From NCBI RefSeq assembly GCF_029962835.1, contig NC_080575.1:44940437-45004436 (forward strand): a stretch of 64,000 nt of DNA, written 5' to 3'. The notes beneath the pieces are model-generated. The model did not search any database. It saw nothing but the letters and a program-made list of their open reading frames with translations, and was not told the DNA's origin. Of this stretch, positions 22,750 through 36,103 are shown piece after piece; the first letter of the stretch is position 1, and each line of letters opens with the position of its first letter. Position numbers and translations under genes: made by a program. This DNA is from Magnolia sinica (lineage: Eukaryota > Streptophyta > Magnoliopsida > Magnoliales > Magnoliaceae).

Positions 22750-23665
22750 ATAGGTCGTTAGTCTCCGGCTTAAGGCTTTAGAGTGGTGGACTGCTACTTT
22801 TTGATGCGCGCATTTGTGAGTTGGGTCGTTAGTCTCCGGCTAAAGGCTTGAGAGCGGTGGACTGCTACTTTTTGATGGGCTCCTTTATGAGTTGGGCTTC
22901 GAGATGTAGGAGGAATCTTTTGGACATTGAGGTGGATGAGTTTGTCCCCCTTTTGGCTTGGTTGCAGTTCGTTCACCCCATGGGAGGGGAAGACACTTGG
23001 GTATGGCGTGCCCATAGCTCAGGCCGCTTTTGGTAAAATCCTTCTATAGGTTGCTTTGTCCTGAAGGAAGCTCTAGCCAAGAGGGGCACGCTTACCACTT
23101 TTGGTCCTATGGAGTGCTGTCTAAACTGTTTGCTTTCACATGTTTAGTGGGTAGGAAGTGTTGACTATAGACAACCTTTAGAATTGGACCAAGTGGTCTA
23201 TGATCATCCCGAACATGTGCTGCATGTGCAGGCAAGATGCCAAATCTTTTGACCAGCTCTTCATCTTTTGCCCCTTTACCCTCAAGGTGTGGGAGCATGT
23301 TATTGCTGATTTTGACGTGCTATGGGTTATTCCTTCCTCGGTTAGAAACCTTCCTTAGGCATGGCATGGGCGAGATGGAGGGAAGCATGACCGTTGTTCT
23401 ACTTGGCTCTTGACGTTATCGGCCATGTGGTGCGTTGTTTGGGGCGAGAGAAATAGAGGACGGTTCCGGAATTCCTCTAAACATTTCGAGGCAATTGTAG
23501 AGGCTATCAAATTGTCCGTATCTAAATGAGTTATCAATTGCTCTAATCACTTGTAACAGGGTTTCCTTTTGGGCTGTTTTTTAGCTTTTTGGTTGTTGTA
23601 CTTTTTCCTGTTTTTGCTTTGGCAAGCAGGCCTTTAATAAATTTCCCATCACCCTTCAAAAAAGA
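22750..23665 (+). mobile_element. L1-type LINE 3' end with RVT zinc-binding domain
   Basis: Frame-shifted protein pieces match the C-terminus of plant L1 ORF2: DTWVWRAHSSGRF (22990), the zinc-binding zf-RVT-like motif CCMCRQDAKSFDQLFIFC (23218-23272), FTLKVWEHVIADF, and WGERNRGRFRNSS (23440). It ends in an A-rich GAA tail at 23655. The first 150 bp contain a 72 bp tandem duplication (units from 22754 and 22826, sharing CGTTAGTCTCCGGCT). Several frameshifts and stops; 5'-truncated. Confidence 0.8.
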
Positions 23666-25399
23666 AGAAGAAGAAAAGAAAAAAAGAAAAGAAAAAGACT
23701 GCTTGTGAAGGTGTAAAATACATGATTCAGGATTGCTTGATGAAGCACCATTCATAAATCTTGGACCTTTACGTGTGTTTAGGAATAATAATTTTTTTAG
23801 TGTTTGTCTAGGTCACATTTGAGGGAAATAAGAACTTCAATTTCTCATATACCATTAGAAGCGGAAGCTGGTAGACACCTCAGCAGTGGTTGTTTCATTA
23901 GATGCTCTCTGTTTCTTACATGAACAAAGCATGCTAAGTTGCCAACATATGCATCAATGGAGCTGCTTTACAACTTTTGGTTTTGGATGGCGAGAAAATT
24001 TTATCTAAGGAAAACAAAGGGAAAACAACAACGGTGAGTGGCCAAATTCAAGTGGCCCTCTTGTCGCTTTCTCAAGAGCGAGGTTTCTTCATAGTTTCTT
24101 TTTTAATTTATCTTATTCCAGCTTTGTTGAGAAATCACCATCACCAAGTACTTTTAAAATTCTCTGTTTAAGACAGTTTGATTCAAATCCCATGGAAAGC
24201 GATTGACTTGAATTTCATTTGAGAAGAACCATACACGGGCAGTGTAGGTGCATGTGCGGCTTTGAAGTTTTTTTTAATCTTGTGAACTGAATGGAGGTGA
24301 AATGAAATTGCAAGTGGTCATGGGTTACTAGAGCTTCTCCCCTATCTAGAGTGTAAAGCTTATGTAAAGGTGTTTAGGCAGGAAGAGGTCTTCTCTAAAG
24401 CAATTATGTACAGGATCGTAGATGGTTCGCACTAGCAGTTCTGGGAGATGCTGGGGGATGATCGAGACATTTGTCCATGCGTGCCAATGGCATGGAGTTC
24501 GTTGGGCTAAGAGAAGGATAATTCTGCAACATTCTCTCACATTTTTATTTTATGGAAAAGAGAGCTTTTCTTGTTTCTTATTGTATTGGGAAGTGGGGCC
24601 TCTTCCACTTGAGTTTTGCATCTTCCTGCCATAGAATTTCCTCTGCAACCTAATATCGTCTACTTGAGTATTCACATCTTCTTGCTATGGATTTTTTTCC
24701 ATGCGATGTTAGATCTCTTCCTTGTGTGAAGGAGTCTTTTTTCCTCTTCCAACTTTTCTTGGTATATGAAGATGGCTTTTGGCTTGGGAGTTGTGGATTT
24801 CTTTTCTTCCCAGAAATATTAGAAAAAATTGTGTAGTTCTAGTGATTTTTTTTTACCAGATTTGTACGTTTTTGTTAGTATTTGTGGGGGTTTCCCCTTG
24901 CCTTGTTTGCAGAATCTTTCTTCAACAAGAATTTCATGGACATGGGTTTCTTGTTCTTTACTAGATGCTATTTGGTCTATATTTGATTTTGTTCTTGGAA
25001 TTTTTTTTTTCTTTTCAAATTTTAATTGGATGATTAGAATATCTTTTTTGTTTTTTAATCAACAATCTTGTTTTTATATATAGAACTGTTTAAAGTGATT
25101 AGAACATGCTGGTGTATGTTATGATCAATCTTCATCCACAACAAGCATACAAATGATGTGTATGGGCATATATATATGGGCAAAATTTCCATTATACCAG
25201 GCATATTATCAGTGTGTCCTATCAGGTTAAATACACCAACATGTTCTTAGAGATATCATGAGATAATCAGCTTTAATTAGCACATCATATACAAAAAGTG
25301 GGAGCCGAACAACAAGCTCCACTAGAAATATATAAGTCTGTGTAGTGTGGCCCACGTTAGACTAACATCTAAAATTGTAGTCCTTACTGCTATGCATGA
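23666..25399. other. Non-coding stretch, no gene recognised
   Basis: T-rich sequence with short unassigned frames (for example 23977-24171 and 24422-24634) that match no family I know. Long T runs at 24848, 25003 and 25045. I see no tRNA, SINE or LTR end here. Confidence 0.5.
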
Positions 25400-25925
25400 A
25401 GTGCGGAAGCTTGGCGAAGCTAAGGAATGAACGGTATGTCCTAGAGGGGAGAGGGTGACTAGGACCAATTTAAAATTTTAGCTTTTTAAAAATCTAATAA
25501 CCTAACTTAAACTAATTAACAATTAAACTAAGTAAGGCAATATAACTCTAAGGCTTCCAAGCCAATAGAGGGTCCAATAACATAGATTATAAATGATTTG
25601 CAAATAAGAAAGTAGTCTATAATAATGTATATGTGTGTGTGAGGGATGTGTTAACTATCAACACAAGGCAATCATCCAGTCATACATACATAATTAAGTA
25701 TTTAAACATGTAAGCATAAATAAACAAATGCGTAAAAGACAATCCCAAACATAATCATATATAGTGGTTCGGTTACTTGCCTACTCCACTCCTGGCGGAC
25801 ACACTCAACCTATGAGTGTACCAGATTTCACTATTAGAGGTTTTAAATCAGGTTCACCTCTAACCTTTACAGCCCTACACAAGAACTCTAAGATTTAGGC
25901 CCTACACAAGAACCTAGGGATTTAG
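25400..25925 (-). mobile_element. Probable copia LTR, 3' part (continues at 36104-37260)
   Basis: On the minus strand, CTAGGACATACCGTTCATTC and the nearby CCTCTCCCCTCTAGGAC resemble 3' ends of plant copia LTR regions. The sequence leads without a break, after removing the nested LTRs, into 36104-37260 (shared 'ctacacaagaacctaggattta' style repeats lie on both sides of the insertion). TTTAG at 25921-25925 is the target repeat of the solo LTR. Confidence 0.4.
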
Positions 25926-27934
25926 TGTCATGCCCCAAACTCGAAAATCGGGCTCATAGAATTCCCGATCACCGAATCTGGTGCAGACAGCCTCTGTAGT
26001 ACCCCATTCTTGGCTCCCAGCGCCCATACATTAGGTTCCGATCTGAGATCCTACAAGGAGGATTTTCTAATGTACATTTGTCTCATAAGAAGCATAACTA
26101 CAAGTTTACCCAAATCACCAATGCAACAACATCATCACATATACAGGGAAAAAAAATTTACTGTGATTATGAGAGTTCAAAACATACTTCACTCAGTCAT
26201 AGTTAGTCAAGATGTATCCCAACTCTTTAGGCCAGATTTATGTGACTCCAACTGACTTGATTTCCAGATATTGCACAAGAAAGTCAAGTGTTGGATTTAT
26301 GTGATTCCAACTGACTTGATTTCTAGATATTCATATGCTAAAGTGAAAATCACCTTGTTACTTTCTATTATCTGGGTTAGCCTAAAAATTATTAACAATG
26401 CAGGTGCAACCAAGGAGGCACATGTCAAGTACCTAACACAAAGGGGCCGCCTTAAGCCCATTGGATATCAGGCTATCAGCTTCATGTACAGGAAACACTA
26501 ATATAAACATTTGAATACAGTGCTGAAAGGGAAAATACATATATCGAAATCAAAGCTCTAGAAATCAGTTAGACGCTCCAAGCTCAATGTTGCTGCAACC
26601 TAATGCCACATGCACGCATCTATCATGCATAAGCTTATAGAAAGCTTAGAGGGTGGTGTAAGTATGTGTGATGCATGTGCCAAGTATATAAATATCGAAG
26701 TAAGCAAAAATATTGACAATCCATAATCGTACAATATCAGAGTAATGCGGAAATATGCTGGTAAGTCCATAAATACCATTAGCCTTATCCAAGTTATACG
26801 ATGCAAAAACATAATAAGCCAATATCATATACTGAGGAAACAATGTAGATCAGCTATGCAATGCGGAGACATAGTATGCCAAATATCAGATACCAAGTCC
26901 ACGAATACCGTCAACCTTAATCAGGTTATGCAATAGTAAACCAAATGCTATGTGATGAGGATGCAGTGCAATATGCGATGCGAATGAAATGACCAAACTG
27001 AAGTGTGAAGTCTGGATGATAGTATGTAGTATCACAGGCTACAAGATCCATCACAAGAGAATTCTATCCAAACTAGTCCCATACCTAAATTTGGATAGTC
27101 ATGCTCAATGTGGTATACTCCTGATCTCATGTTAGTCACACGCCTAACCGAAATCCTGAACCATTACAAGGTACACATATCAAATTAGTTGCCCAACACC
27201 AGCCCGAGGGGATAGTGAATGAATGAATGAATGAGTAAGATGTTGAGTATACAACTCTTGCTTAATAAGTCCACATATTAACACCGTACATTTCTGGGAT
27301 CATCACCGGGGTCTAGTACACTCTACATGCAATCGCCGCCCACTGGACGCACAACCATGCAAGTGGAAGAGACCTCACTATCCGCCTGATCAGTAATCAG
27401 CCAATATCTACCAGATACGTCGATAGCGGACCCAATTACGAGCTGGTCAAACTCAGCCTAGTTATGCCTACTACCCTCGGGCGGGGAAGGCCACAACCCC
27501 TTCCCAACCAACCACGACACAGTAGGAGACACGACCTACTAGTATTCAGTACTCGGGTGCTCATGTATCCACTCAGTCTAGACGTTGGGCATCTCCTGGC
27601 CACGAGGTTTAGAAATTTTCACCTAGGGACATCTATGGCGCCCCGATGCTAGTAACAGATTTTCAGTGTCCCATCTGGCCATCCACGACATGCCTGTGGA
27701 GGCTACGGCCCTGATGTCGCTAGGGCGTACAGTAATCACAATACACAATGCAAGATGCATGAGTCATACAATCCAGTTATGCATCAATCCTCATGTGAGG
27801 CAATATCCGCCTATTAGAGAATCTCATAACAACCTGCCCAATGACATATGCAATGGTCAGCCACATCTCATAACAAACATGCAGAGGATGCATATGGGCA
27901 TGTATCATGATGCTATGCTGTCACATACTCATAA

Positions 27935-28300
27935 TCGGTATTGACAACCGTCACCGATAATCGGCTTATACAATCGGCCTTGATAATTGATCTCGACAAT
28001 CGGAATCGGCCTCGATAATCAGCCTTGATAATCGAAATTGGCCTTAACAATCAGAATCGGCCTAGGAATCGGTCTCAACAATTGGAATCGGTCTCAGCAA
28101 TCAGAATTAGCCTCGGTAATCGGAATCGGCCTCATCAATCAGCCTTGACAATCAGCCTCGATAATCGAAATTAGCCCCGACAATCGAAATCAACCTCGGT
28201 AATCGGCCTCGACAATCGGCCTCGGCAATCAGAATCGGCCTTGACAATTGGAATCGGCCTTGGCCTCGTCAATCGGAATCGATAATCAGCCTAACAAAGC
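27935..28300. repeat. AATCGGCCTCGAC array in LTR A
   Basis: About 25 irregular units built from AATCGGCCTCGAC and AATCGGAATCGG with single-base variants, period 12-18 bp. Solo LTR B has the matching array at 32440-33060, longer there. Confidence 0.9.
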
Positions 28301-28419
28301 GCCTAAGGGAAGGTCACAATGTGGGCATTTAACCATCATCGCCCATCAATGTAGACATTTAACCATCATTGCTCCCAAGGAGTGGCTCACATAGAGCCAA
28401 ACGTATAGTAGGCCATGAC

Positions 28420-28990
28420 CTCACACAAGGGCCTCATACACAACATAGTGGGCCCATACAATCTCAATAGGCCGCATCACATGGGCCTAATATACATCAC
28501 ATTGGAATGCACATATGGGCCTCTCATACATCACATCGAGCCTCATCAAAGGTTATGAACACATCATAGTGGGCCTTCTCACATGGGCCATATATACATC
28601 ACAATGAGCCTTACTCATAGGCCTCAAATATACCATATTAGGCCTCATACCTGGGCCACAATTACATCATAGTGGGCCTCGCCAAATGGGTCACAAATAT
28701 ATATCACATTGAGCCGCACATATGAGCCTCATATACGTCACAATGGGCCGCTCACATGGGTCGCACCAATGGGCCTCATATACAAAACATCGGGCCTCAT
28801 CAAATGAGCCATAAATACATCACATTGGGCCTAAAAAAATAGGCTATAAATACATCACATTGGGCCTCAAAAAATAGGCTATAAATACATCACTATGGGT
28901 CTCATATACATCAAGTCGGGCAACATCACATGGGCCGCACCAATGAGCCTCATATACATCGAGTGGGATGCATCCATGGGCCGCACCATC
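28420..28990. repeat. CATGGGCC/ACATCACA array in LTR A
   Basis: Irregular units of roughly 25-36 bp of the form TACATCACATTGGGCCTCA followed by a GGGCC- or GGGCCGCA-bearing half. Two adjacent units near 28830-28890 (AAAAAATAGGCTATAAATAC) are nearly identical. Matching array in LTR B at 33170-33700. Confidence 0.85.
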
Positions 28991-29159
28991 AACACCATTC
29001 ACCTATTTTTAGAGATAATTTTAGAGCATTACCCAAAAATAAATCACATCGGAAGACCATCTGGACCATACCACAAATAACAGTGGAGATAATGATCGAA
29101 AGATTATCTAAATCACACCATAAATAACAGCGGAGATAATGATTTCCACTGTTTACAAA

Positions 29160-30416
29160 TCACAGGGCCCACCATAATGTTTATTTTCCATCCAATCTGT
29201 TCTAAGGTCATAAAGACCTCACTTAGATGGAAAAACAAATTCCATACTGTTCTAAAACTTCTGACCCCAAAAAGGGTTTCAATGGTGGACGTTCAATCCC
29301 CTCACTGATTTTTGAGGTGTGATCCACCTAATAATTAGATCTGTCTTTTTTTTTTTTTTTTGTCTCAAGCCTTAAGATGAGCTCACGAGATGGATGGACG
29401 GTTTGGATGTGTCACATACATCAAGGAAGGCCCGGCGGGTGGGTGGCGTGGATGAAATACATACATCAATAGTGTGTACCACCGTCCAGCTACTGGACGG
29501 TGGATACAACACATACATTAGGTGGGTCCCACGTGTCAAGGACGGATGGAGTAGATAAAACACTTACATTACGGTGGATCCCACCAGGTGAACGGTTTGG
29601 ATGTTAAGGTGGGACCTACACAGCACCGTCTAGCAACTGGACGGTGCAGATACAATCATACATCATGGTGAGGTCCACACGTCTAGAGATTGGATGGTGT
29701 GGATATCTCACATGCATCATGTGGGACTCACTTGTGTGGACAACACACACATTAGGTGAGGTGCATGGCCGAACGGCCAGGATGACCAGATACATCACGG
29801 TGGAGACCCACCGTCCCTACCATGGACGGTGTGGATAAGAACATATAAATCAAGGTGGGTCCCACCCCCACACGTGTCACATGTGTGCGGTGGCCCCACG
29901 TCCCAAATGCATGGACGAAATGTATGAAACACATAAATCACTGTAGGTTCCACCGTTTTCAAACGGATGAATGCCTAGGATGTAAGGCACGTACATCAAA
30001 GTGGGTCCCATCCCACACGTGCAGTACGTGTGGGGTGGGCCCCACACGTGCCAAATGGATGGCTACAAGGATAAGTACATATATCATGGTGGTTTTGCAC
30101 AGCACCGTCCAGATGGACGGTGTGTGTAAAGTACATCTCGGTGTGTCCCACCTGGACGGATGGTTTAGATGAGCCACATACATGTGTGGGTCCCACGTGG
30201 GTGGGGTCTATGGCTGGACGGTGCAAATAAAGCACATACGCCATGTGGTGCCATGAGGATGGGCCACCATGGTTTGGATCAAGCTGTTATTTGTTTTTCC
30301 CCTTCATCTAGGCCTGTGTGACCGACTGGTCATGCAGGCCCCAAATCAGGATCAAGGTGGCCCACTTGTTGGATGGCATGGATAAAATACACACATCATA
30401 GGTGGGCCATCATAGA

Positions 30417-30468
<52 letters not shown>

Positions 30469-30540
30469 GGAGGGACCCCGCTACTATGGGCCCTCCCTAT
30501 ACAATGCATACATTAAGATGGGTCCCACCATATATGGGCC
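29160..30540. repeat. GTGGGTCCCACC / CACCGTCC module cluster in LTR A
   Basis: A dense run of modules such as GGTGGGTCCCACC, GGACGGTG and TACATCA in shifting order, with at least fifteen occurrences of a GTGGGNCCCAC core. It includes the GA tract 30419-30465. No gene; the frames here are by-products of the repeats. Confidence 0.8.
30419..30465. repeat. GA microsatellite in LTR A
   Basis: About 23 uninterrupted GA units within the solo LTR. Confidence 0.95.
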
Positions 30541-32439
30541 CTCAACTAGGCAAAATAAAAAATTTAATGCTATGAACACCCACCGTTGGATCTCCTCTTC
30601 CTTCTTCCACCAATGCATCCTAGAGCTTCAATGGAACATGATTCAATGGTTGAGATTGATCATGGAGGGTGGGATTCAGAGGTAGGAAGGTGGGCCACAC
30701 TAGCTTCTCTCTCTTCTTCCATGGAAAGGCTTGGACGTTGGTTACTTGGAAGTGAAGAAAGAAAAAGGGAGGGAGAGAGGATGTCACGCCCCAAATCCAG
30801 AAGTCGGATTCATAGAAATTTCGATAGCCGAATCCGGTGCCGACAACCTCCGTAGTACCCCATTTTCGGTTCCTAGTGCCCATATGCCAGGTTCTGATCC
30901 TGGGATCCTACAAGAAGGATTTTTCAACGTACATTTATCTCGTAAGAAGCATAACCATAAGTTTACCCAAATCACAAAGGCAACATCATCATCACATATC
31001 CACTAATATAAACATTTGAATACAATGCTGAAAGGGAAATACATATGTCAAAATCAAAGCTCCAGAAGTCAGCTACATGCTCCAAGCTCCACGCTGCTGC
31101 AACCTAACATCACCTACACGCATCTATCATGCATAAGCTTATAGAAAGCTTAGAGGGTGGTGTAAGTGTGTGCACAAGGTAAGTGCCAAGTATACAATAC
31201 AATGCCATAATCAAACAATATCAGAAATACTGGTAAGATCATGAATCATATGATATTAGAGTAAGCGGAAATACTGACAAGTCCATGAGTGAAACAATAT
31301 CAGAGTATGCAATACAGATCAGCTATACAAATGAGGAGTCATAAAGATCCAAATATCAAATGTTGAGGATGCAATGCATTATACAATTCCTGATGAGTTC
31401 ATAAATACCGTCAGCCATATCTAGACCATATAAATGCAGGAACACAGTAACCCAAAATGTCATATGCTGAGGATGTAATGTTATATGCAACATATGGTGC
31501 GAATGACATGACCAAGCTGCAGTGTGAAGTCAGGATGATAGTATGTGGTATTACAGGCTATGGGGCCTATCACAAAGGACCTCTATCCAAACTAGTCCCA
31601 TACCAAAATTTGGATAGTCAAACTCAATGTGGTAAACTCCTGATCTCAGGTTAGTCATGCGCTCCAACTAAAATTCTGGCCATTGCGAAGGTACACAACA
31701 ATTAGTTGCATACCACCAGCCTGAGTATATAGTGAATGGATGAATGAATGAGTATACAACTCCTGCTCGATAAGTCCACATATCAGTACTGTTCATCTCT
31801 GGAATCATCACAAGGGTCTAATACACTCTACATGCAAATCGTCGCCCACTGATGCGCAACCATGTAAGTGGAAGAGACCTCACTATCCGCCTGACTAGTA
31901 GTCGGCCAATATCTACCCGGCACGTCGATAGTGGACCCATTCACGAGCTGGTCAAACTCAGTCTAGATATGCCCTCTACTCTCGGGCGGATAAGGCCACA
32001 CCCCCTCCCAACCGACCATGACACAGGGAGACGTGGCCTCCTAGTATTCGGCACTTGGGCGCATTACTCGGTCTCGACGTTGAGGCGTCTCTTGGCTACA
32101 GAGGTTTAGAGACTTTCACCCACGGACATCCAAAGTGCCCAGATGCTCGAACCAAACATTTTCGGTGTCCCATCTAGCCATCTACGACATGCCTGTAGAG
32201 GCTACGACCCTTATGTCGCTAGGGCGTACAGTAATCACAATACACAATGCAAGATGCATGAGTCATACAATCCATTCATGCATCAATCCTGCGCATACCA
32301 TGCACTCATCTGAGACAATCTCCGCCTATCAGGGAGTCTCATAACAACCTCCCTAATGACATATGCAACGGTCAACCACATCTCATAACAAACATGCAGA
32401 TGATGCGTATGGGCATGTATCATGATGATATGCTATCAC

Positions 32440-33060
32440 ATACTCATAATCAGATCGATAATCGATCTCGATATCACATACTCACAATCGGTATCGGTAA
32501 CTAGCATCGATAATCAGCTTCGACAATCGGAATCGGTCTCAACAATCGGAATCGATAATCAGAATCGGCCTCGACAATCGGCCTTGACAAACGGAGTCGG
32601 CCTCGTCAATTGGACTTGGCCTCGACAATTGAAATTGACAATCGAGATCGACAATCAGAATCGACAATCGAAATCGACCTCGACAATCAGCCTCGATAAA
32701 TAGAAATCGGCTTCATCAATCGGACTCGGCCTCGACAATCGGAATCGGCCTAGACAAACGGAATCGGCCTCGTCAATCGGACTCGGCCTCGACAATCAGA
32801 TCAACCTTAACAATCAGAATCGGCCTCGACAATCGGAATCGACAATCGAAATTGACCTCGACAATCGGCCTTGACAAACGGAATCGGCCTTGTCAATCGG
32901 ACTCGGAATCGACAATCGAAATTGGCCTCAACAAACAAAAATTAGCCTCATCAATTGGAATCGACAATCGGAATCGGAATCGGCCTCAACAATCGGCCTC
33001 GACAATTGGAATTGGCCTCAATAATCGGAATCAAAATTGGCCTCGACAATCGAAATTAGT
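32440..33060. repeat. AATCGGCCTCGAC array in LTR B
   Basis: About 620 bp of AATCGGCCTCGAC/AATCGGAATCGAC units with a loose higher-order pattern, in which CTCGTCAATCGGACTCGG recurs near 32605, 32715 and 32775. It is nearly twice as long as the array in LTR A. Confidence 0.9.
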
Positions 33061-33169
33061 GAGAATGGGCCTATCAAGGCCTAAGGGAAGGTCATAATGT
33101 GAACATCCAACCATCATTGCCAATCAATGTGGACTTTTAACCAACATCACTCCCGAGCAGTGGCCCACA

Positions 33170-33700
33170 TAAATATCATTACATTTATTATAGTGAAATC
33201 ACACATTACATCGGTCCACACATTCATTGGATTGTGCCTCACTCAAGGGCCACATCTATACCACATCGGGTCTCGTCATACGGGCCACAAATACATCATA
33301 ATGGGCCACCTCGCATGGGCCGAAAATATGTCACAATGGGTTACGACATATGGGCCGGGAATACATCTTAATGGGCTACAACCCATGGGCCTCAGTACAT
33401 CACAATGGGCCTCACCCATGGGCCATCATATGCATCAAGTGGGCCACATTAATGGGCCGCACTAATGGACCATCATAGATGGGCTACAAATATATCAAGG
33501 TGGGCCCTATCACATGGGCTAGATATACATCATGATGGGCCTCTGCAAATACAACAAGTTGGGCCTCTTACAAGGGCCTCAAATATCACATTGGGACTTA
33601 TCAAATGAGCCCCAAGTACATCACATCGGGCCTCACAAAATGGGCCCCAATTACATCAAATGGACCATATCAAATGAGCCATACCAACTACACCATTCAT
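33170..33700. repeat. CATGGGCC/ACATCACA array in LTR B
   Basis: Irregular units with ACATCACAATGGGCC and CATGGGCCGCA-like halves, colinear with 28420-28990 in LTR A. Confidence 0.85.
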
Positions 33701-34329
33701 CCACCTTTAAGGATCAATTTAAAGTATTATCTAAAAAAAAAATGAATCATATCAACAGGTCATCCAGACCATACTACAAATAACGGTGGAGATAATGATT
33801 TTTCCACTGTCAAAACCTCAATGGGCCCACCATAGTGTTCATTTTCCATCCAGTCTGTTCATAAGGTCATGAGGACCTGAACTAGGAGGAAAAACAAATA
33901 TCATATTGGTCCAAAACTTCTGTAACCAAAGGGGTTTCAATGGTAGACGTTGAATCCCACTATTTCTGCATTGTGGTCCACTTGATAATTATATGTCTTA
34001 TTTTTTATCTTAAGCCCTAAAATTATCTCTCAAAATGGTTGACGGTGTAAATACAGCGCCGGCATCATGGTGGGTGGTCAGACGATGCAGTTGCATCATG
34101 GTGGGACCGCACATGGCACTGTCCAAACGGATGGTGCAGATGAAATACGTATATCAAGATGGGGTCCTTGATCTGGACAGCATAGATGAGGCACATACCT
34201 CATGGGGACCACAGAACTTGGTGACGTCAATTCACTAGCCATATGGTGGGCATGAGGCACACCATCCAATCTGTTAGCAGGTGGGTCCCACATGGGGCCC
34301 ACCATGTACATATATGTACATGTATGTAT

Positions 34330-34380
34330 ACACACACACACACACACATCACACACACACACACATACACACACACACAT
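34330..34380. repeat. CA microsatellite in LTR B
   Basis: Nearly pure CA tract of about 50 bp, broken by one TCA and one TA step, followed by TATATA. Confidence 0.95.
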
Positions 34381-36103
34381 ATATATAATAATAAAGTATT
34401 ATATTTGAAGGAGAGAGTCCAGCGTCTAGATTGACGGTGTGGATTTAAACCACATAGGGTACATGTGATGGACGACAGGGATGTCAGGCACGTACATTGG
34501 GTGGATCCCACAGATCTTGGTGACGTGGATGTAGCAGTGCTGCTAGTGTGAAGCACTCCAACCACTGCTTCTCAAGGTGGGTCCCACGTGGGCCCATCAC
34601 AATATTATATAAAATATATATTATATTATATATACATCATATATAATTTATAATACAATATATATTCCAGCGTCCAGAGGGAAGGTTTGGATATCCATCT
34701 AACGGATGGTCTGGATTGCGTCCCTCCAGATAGGAGCCCAGATGGCACCGTCAAGATGGCCGATGCTGATACACGACACAAGCATAAAGGTGGGTCCACA
34801 TGTGTGGCCCACCAACGGCTTTGAATCAAGTTGATCTTTGTGTTCTTCCTTCATCAAGGCCTGTCCGTATGGACAGGTAGCAGGGTGGGCCCCACAAGTG
34901 GACTGTGCTGTGGTCCATTGAATGGACAACATGGATATAATATGCAAACCATCGGGTGGGCCATCAACAGTGAAAAAGAGAGATAGAGAGAGAAGTGGTG
35001 AGATGGAAGGGCCCCGTCACTATGGGCCCCTCATAAGATTATAACACATACATCAAATTGGACCCCATCATAGGTGGGCCATTGAATTGAAATTCAATGG
35101 TAAATCACCCACCTTTGATCTCTTCCTCCTTCTATTAATGCGATCTAGAGCTCCAAGGGGTGCGATTCAACGGTCGAGATGGACTTTAGATGGTGGAGAT
35201 GAGAGGTATGAGGTGGGCCACACAAAGTTCTCTCATGGAGCTTGGACGTGGGAGTTGCTTGGGAGAATGAGAGAGATGAGAGATGTGAGTGATGGGTGAG
35301 TGAGTGATGGGAGTACTTGTGTAAGAGAGAGAGTTGACTTTAAGGGGGGTGGTTGTATTTGAGGATGGGTGTGAGTGATGGGAGTGATGTGTACTTAATT
35401 GATGTGATTAATGGGATTGATGTGATGTTTATCCTCGAACTGAATGTGGGCCCACATCTCCTGGCCTAGGTATCGCCTCGGCGCACGAGACGCGGCATCG
35501 GAACCGTGGCGATGGCGCGGTCACTAAGGTACAAGTTTCGGGTTGAGTCAACTCTAGAATGCGGGATATGACTTAGGATCGTGCGCAAATGCTGATTACA
35601 AGTCGCGGGTCGCCGGAATTTGACCAGGAGGACTGCGGAATTCTACAGAACGGTACGATTTAGGACACGGGCCTTACAGAGGAGATGGGATGGAGTGATG
35701 GATGGGAGAGAGGGATGGGTGAAGTGATGGAAAGTTTGACTTTTGGGGTTGCTTTTATACCTGGGGATGGGATATAGTAATGGGTTGAGTGATGGGTGTA
35801 CTTTGACAAGTGAGGTAATTGATGTGATGTTTTGGGTAGAGATTTTCTTAAGTTTACAAAGCACGGTATTTCTTCAAAATATGCGCGGGCCCACATCTCT
35901 TAGCCCGGGTATCGCATCGGCGCATGAGACGTGGTGACAGCGCGGTCTTAAAGGTACAAGTCTCAGGTCGAGCCGACTCTGGAATACAGGATACGACTTA
36001 GGGTCGCGTGCAATTGACATCTAAGCATCGCGAGTAGCCGGAATTCGACCGGGAGGACCGCGGAAGCCTATGAAACAATACGGGCTAGGATACGGGTCTC
36101 ACA

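Larger units (their letters stand above)
30782..35678 (-). mobile_element. Giant solo LTR B nested in solo LTR A (same family)
   Basis: 4897 bp flanked by GAGGA at 30777-30781 and 35679-35683. The plus strand begins TGTCACGCCCCAAATCC and ends ACACGGGCCTTACA; the minus strand therefore runs TGTAAGGCCCGTGTCC to GGGGCGTGACA. It is colinear with LTR A: same opening (CCGTAGTACCCC, TACAAGAAGGAT), the same GCATCTATCATGCATAAGC block, then the AATCGG array, the GGGCC array, the GTGGGNCCCAC cluster and a CGGAATTYGACC end. There is no internal region. It is younger than A because it sits inside it. Confidence 0.85.
25926..36103 (-). mobile_element. Giant solo LTR A (chromovirus Del/Tekay-like), split by solo LTR B
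   Basis: Flanked by TTTAG at 25921-25925 and 36104-36108. The plus strand begins TGTCATGCCCCAAA and ends CGGGTCTCACA. Read on the minus strand it starts TGTGAGACCCGTATCCTAG and ends GGGGCATGACA, the end pair I know from Del/Tekay-type gypsy LTRs, so the element points left. Without the nested copy it is about 5.28 kb. There are no protein domains and no primer site or polypurine tract, which fits a solo LTR. It holds the arrays at 27935-28300 and 28420-28990. Confidence 0.82.

Noticed and set aside
23977-24634. Possible small genes after the L1 LINE
   Set aside because: Short frames without conserved motifs, splice logic or recognisable homology.
28895-30883. Several 60-105 codon frames on both strands
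   Set aside because: They overlap in all frames within repeat modules and show no domain or codon signature.
27935-33060. CRISPR-like regular repeats
   Set aside because: The AATCGG units are degenerate, have no unique spacers of fixed length, and lie in plant LTRs.
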